Under the pieces are notes generated by a model. It saw only the letters and a list, made by a program, of their open reading frames with translations, had not been told where the DNA came from and ran no database searches. DNA of 7,476 nucleotides, taken from positions 36,640 through 44,115 of the forward strand of contig NZ_JACXJG010000004.1 of NCBI RefSeq assembly GCF_014904065.1, written 5' to 3'. Positions 5,751-7,476 of this stretch are shown here, piece by piece. Position 1 is the stretch's first letter; each line of letters starts with the position of its first letter. Both the position numbers and the translations under genes were made by a program. The DNA is from Gulosibacter sediminis. Lineage in GTDB: Bacteria > Actinomycetota > Actinomycetes > Actinomycetales > Microbacteriaceae.

Positions 5751-5785
5751 TCTTTCCAATTCTCCTCCACCTCCCCTTCCTCTCC
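5751..5785. repeat. 35-nt polypyrimidine tract
   Basis: 32 of 35 bases on the plus strand are C or T (purines only at 5758, 5759 and 5769). On the minus strand it is a purine tract about 60 nt downstream of the TIR-like gene stop, full of GGAGG-like words. No following minus-strand gene is convincing. A run this biased is unlikely by chance in this composition. Confidence 0.6.
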
Positions 5786-5845
5786 AGCCCGCTGGCGGCC
5801 TGGCTTCATAAATTCGCGACCTCCTTGGCCTTCGCTGTGAGTCCT

Positions 5846-6754
5846 TCAGATCCTGAGATCTCGGGTGATCCAGTTTCCGATCTCGCGCCTGATCGAGTTT
5901 TCGATGTCGTAACCGTCGAACTCCTTGTAGAGACGGTGGACCACATCGGAAGGCATGTTGGGAAGTCGTTTTTCTTTCAGAAGCAGAGAGCGCTTGGCCC
6001 GCCCCATGAGGTAGCCGAGTTCGAGCGAAACATTGGGGTTGAAGTCTCGCTTTTCAATGTCTTCGAAGACTGCAACACCGTACTGGCAGCCGGTGAGGTA
6101 AACCTCGATGTTTGTCCAGACTTCGCCGGTGTAATCCCGGTCATCAGCTCTGACTGCGTTGAGGCCGTGGTCCGCGAGCCCCGCGACGATGGCGCTGTGA
6201 ATCTGCTGCATCTGATTTGATTCGCTGAAGCGCATCATGATGAATACATTCCGGCTGGGTTCGGGATGATCTTCGAGGAACTTCCGCAGGTATGGCTCCA
6301 GATGGCGCACATGCTCGATATCGCCAAGCTTCCCCAGAGCGTTCATAGTCTCAACTTCTTTAGCGTGGGCCAGCGCTGCCGCTTCAATCTTGGCGGTACG
6401 CTTCGGGTCTTTCGGAAGTGGGAGCGAGAGCACGGCACTGATTTCCCAACCGAGCTGGTTCTTGAAGAGGTCGACCATGGCAGCGGCATCGTAGTGCTGA
6501 TTGGGTTCGTCTAGCCAGCTGAGGTGCGCCACCCCCGTCGCTGGCCCGGCACCAACCAGGACCTGCTGGCTGTCTCGGAGTGCTACCAATGAGAACGGCC
6601 GGAAGAATGGAGATGCATGTGGGGGTAATCCTTGGATGGAGAGAAGACGCGAGACGGTATCGCCGAATTCGTCAAGTAGCGCGCGCACATCTTGCTGCGT
6701 TGCATTGTCCATGTCCCCGCCACCGGTACTCACTCCGGGCCACTTAAGTCCCAC
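5846..6754 (-). CDS. TIR / nucleoside 2-deoxyribosyltransferase-like protein, candidate nucleotide- or NAD-processing effector
   Basis: 302 residues from GTG 6754 (GAAAGG lies 8 nt upstream); an internal ATG at 6712 would give 288. Two regions. Residues about 20-160 are a mixed domain I do not recognise, with charged helical sequence near 115-160. Residues about 168-300 carry a Rossmann-like signature typical of the deoxyribosyltransferase/TIR-like superfamily: strand NVFIMMRF (169-176), RADD (202-205), a strand GVAVFED (226-232), NPNVSLELGY (239-248) with candidate catalytic Glu245, and strand SLLLKE (256-261), then PSDVVHRLYKEFDGYD. In characterised relatives the Glu in N-P-N-V-x-x-E-L-G-Y attacks nucleoside or NAD glycosidic bonds. 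Inference: an NADase-like or nucleotide-sensing effector. No membrane segment or signal peptide. Codon use is far less GC-biased than its left neighbours (16 of 30 early codons end in G or C against 26 of 29 in radA), pointing to transfer. It stands alone, with no recognisable sensor partner. Confidence 0.85.
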   Translation of the reverse strand: MGLKWPGVSTGGGDMDNATQQDVRALLDEFGDTVSRLLSIQGLPPHASPFFRPFSLVALRDSQQVLVGAGPATGVAHLSWLDEPNQHYDAAAMVDLFKNQLGWEISAVLSLPLPKDPKRTAKIEAAALAHAKEVETMNALGKLGDIEHVRHLEPYLRKFLEDHPEPSRNVFIMMRFSESNQMQQIHSAIVAGLADHGLNAVRADDRDYTGEVWTNIEVYLTGCQYGVAVFEDIEKRDFNPNVSLELGYLMGRAKRSLLLKEKRLPNMPSDVVHRLYKEFDGYDIENSIRREIGNWITRDLRI

Positions 6755-6767
6755 TCTTGCCGCCTTT

Positions 6768-6783
6768 CTCGTTTTGTCACGAG
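6768..6783. repeat. Short hairpin upstream of the TIR-like gene
   Basis: CTCGT and ACGAG form a 5-bp stem around a 6-nt loop (CTCGTTTTGTCACGAG), 13 nt upstream of GTG 6754 on the minus strand and next to its Shine-Dalgarno. It could be an operator or leader structure, but the stem is short enough to be chance. Confidence 0.3.
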
Positions 6784-6878
6784 CCTACCGGCCACATCGG
6801 GCAATCGGCTCAGTTCTTGCTCGACCGTGCAGGGGATCAATTCCTGAAACCGCGATCCATCGCCGCGCTCCTGTTAAA

Positions 6879-6954
6879 GCTCTGCAGTGCCTGAGGCACT
6901 TCGCGCACCGGCATTCTCCAAGAATGCTGCGTACTGGACAACTCACCGCAGAGC
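6879..6954. ncRNA. Candidate structured element: closing stem with two internal hairpins
   Basis: GCTCTGC (6879-6885) pairs with GCAGAGC (6948-6954). Inside lie AGTGCC-TGA-GGCACT (6886-6900), which abuts the closing stem, and GCATTCT-CCA-AGAATGC (6911-6927). All three stems are perfect (7, 6 and 7 bp), giving a three-way junction of 76 nt. Each hairpin alone could arise by chance; the nesting is what draws attention. Strand and transcription are undetermined, and it is not a tRNA. Confidence 0.25.
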
Positions 6955-7168
6955 GCTTGTTGGCAGGCGAACGTTCTGGAAAGTCGAGCCCCCACGCGCT
7001 CTGAGCTGCCCGTTTCTCCGATGGTTGGCTTCGGTTCTGCTTGCGGCCAGTCATGCTGCCGGAGACGGTATCTACGGCTACCCAACGGTTTGAAGTCTCG
7101 GAATTGCTTGCCCGCTTGTCCGGTAGAAACTAGTCGAGCGTCGCCGACCACTGTGAGTGATTCGTCAT

Positions 7169-7183
7169 TCAGCAGTCTGCTGA
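7169..7183. repeat. 15-bp odd palindrome, operator-like
   Basis: TCAGCAGTCTGCTGA is a perfect 7-bp palindrome around a central T. It is next to the AT-rich GAATATTTGTG. It could be an operator for a gene that is no longer intact; about half a site of this quality is expected by chance in a window this size. Confidence 0.3.
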
Positions 7184-7327
7184 TGTGAATATTTGTGCTT
7201 GCCAAAGGTACGCGAAGCCTCATGTCATTGGCGATAACCAATCAAAGGAACAGGGTGCATACGGTAAGTGTCAAGGAGTAGGAACTCGGCCTTTGAAGCC
7301 CGGACCTAGCAGCGTGTCGGGTACGAG

Positions 7328-7432
7328 GTGGCCGAAGGCGACCTCTTCCCCTTTGACTGGTGGCTCCGCCTCACGTTCGTGCCCGGCGTCGTGCTTGCTT
7401 ACGTGTTGAAGTCCTCGCCGACGGGCGATTGA
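7328..7432 (+). pseudogene. Fragment of an HXXEE-family membrane protein gene
   Basis: The frame from GTG 7328 to TGA 7432 encodes VAEGDLFPFDWW, then LRLTFVPGVVLAY, then VLKSSPTGD. The 13-residue block (7364-7402) is identical to residues 30-42 of the intact HXXEE protein (4603-4641). The DNA of the two blocks matches at 33 of 39 positions and all six differences are synonymous third-base changes, so both descend from genes that were under selection. The fragment has lost helix 1 (a TAG is in frame at 7307-7309) and everything after helix 2, including the HXXEE motif, so it cannot be functional as that protein. The flanks match nothing else in the window. Confidence 0.65.
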
Positions 7433-7476
7433 TACTGGCCACTACCGCCCGGCATCGGGACTGCTGCACGAGTAGG
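7433..7476. other. Unassigned edge sequence
   Basis: The last 44 nt after the fragment. A frame is open across the edge on each strand (for example VLADGRLILATTARHRD on plus from 7412), too short to assign. Confidence 0.3.

Larger units (their letters stand above)
5523..5845. other. 323-bp stretch without a convincing gene
   Basis: Between the RHH gene and the end of the TIR-like gene. It holds a possible leaderless start with a short open frame (5558-5731, listed separately), a 35-nt pyrimidine tract (5751-5785), and an imperfect hairpin CCAGCCCG-CTGG-CGGCCTGG (5784-5803, one mismatch) that could end transcription of the TIR-like gene on the minus strand, though no U-run follows. GGCC-rich short repeats occur around 5608-5660. 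A 67-codon minus-strand frame with a TTG start (5759-5556) is open, but nothing about it looks coding. Confidence 0.5.
6755..7327. other. 573-bp gene-poor, lower-GC tract
   Basis: No reading frame here has the third-position GC preference of the chromosome or a product I recognise. The longest frames (plus 6501-7004, minus 7241-6837 with a TTG start, plus 6887-7093) overlap one another and lack family motifs. What can be seen is a cluster of inverted repeats: a three-stem arrangement at 6879-6954, the 15-bp palindrome TCAGCAGTCTGCTGA (7169-7183), and ATTGGCGATAACCAAT (7227-7242). The tract may hold decayed gene remnants, a non-coding RNA or the promoter region of the TIR-like gene. Confidence 0.5.

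Noticed and set aside
5556..5759. 67-codon minus-strand frame with TTG start preceded by GGAGG-like purines
   Set aside because: The purine-rich tract gives Shine-Dalgarno words by default; the product has no recognisable pattern and no biased third positions.
6651..7072. 11-mer GAGACGGTATC repeated at 6651 and 7062
   Set aside because: Several 11-mer repeats are expected by chance in 7.5 kb, and no further similarity surrounds these copies.
6837..7241. 134-codon minus-strand frame with TTG start
   Set aside because: No codon-position bias, no family resemblance, no clear ribosome site; it overlaps other equally open frames.
6755..7327. CRISPR array, transposase or integrase remnants
   Set aside because: No regularly spaced repeats, no DDE or tyrosine recombinase motifs, and no paired terminal repeats with target duplication could be identified.
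4321..7476. Second copy of the tRNA-Ser 3' end as an att site
   Set aside because: Looked for TTCAAATCCCACCG-like sequence to the right of the tRNA and found none, so no attL/attR pair can be claimed within the window.

Overview
The window looks like a chromosomal segment of a high-GC actinobacterium, most likely Microbacteriaceae (Leucobacter- or Clavibacter-like, genus not certain). The reasons are the very strong G/C preference at third codon positions in the first 5 kb, leaderless-looking starts with a TANNNT box 6-8 nt upstream of the start codon, an Actinobacteria-type RadA, and a high density of the hexamer GCATCC/GGATGC. The left two thirds are ordinary chromosome. The right third is gene-poor, lower in GC and accessory in character.

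Layout. 44-721 (+) encodes a single-pass membrane protein with a Ser/Thr/Pro/Glu-rich linker and a small extracellular four-Cys domain. It converges with radA (731-2170, -), a DNA repair/recombination ATPase with an unusual Gly/Asn-rich tail. The radA upstream gap (2171-2374) holds a 48-bp near-palindrome and a second long inverted repeat. Upstream of it, on the same strand, is a membrane-anchored GH79 heparanase-like glycoside hydrolase (2375-4105, -). A tRNA-Ser(CGA) gene (4257-4346, +) follows with its own promoter and a textbook intrinsic terminator. Then come a six-helix HXXEE-family membrane protein (4516-5058, +) and a small ribbon-helix-helix (antitoxin/repressor-like) protein (5262-5522, +) with a palindrome over its promoter region.

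From about 5060 to the end the character changes. The GCATCC motif disappears and third-position GC drops (hand count 16/30 in the start of the 5846-6754 gene against 26/29 in radA). Much of the DNA carries no convincing gene. The one solid gene here (5846-6754, -) encodes a protein whose C-terminal half has the nucleoside-deoxyribosyltransferase/TIR-like signature (FIMMRF ... RADD ... NPNVSLELGY). It is a candidate NAD- or nucleotide-processing effector, possibly for phage defence, and is the best lead in the window. Near the right edge (7328-7432, +) lies a broken fragment matching 13 consecutive residues of the HXXEE protein. Its DNA differs from the intact copy only at synonymous third positions, so a diverged paralogue was destroyed there. 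Together these suggest an insertion/decay zone downstream of the tRNA, but I found no duplicated tRNA end, integrase or transposase that would prove an integrated element.

The genes do not form one pathway. radA and the GH79 gene share a strand but are separated by 204 bp with strong secondary structure, and each remaining gene appears to be its own transcription unit.
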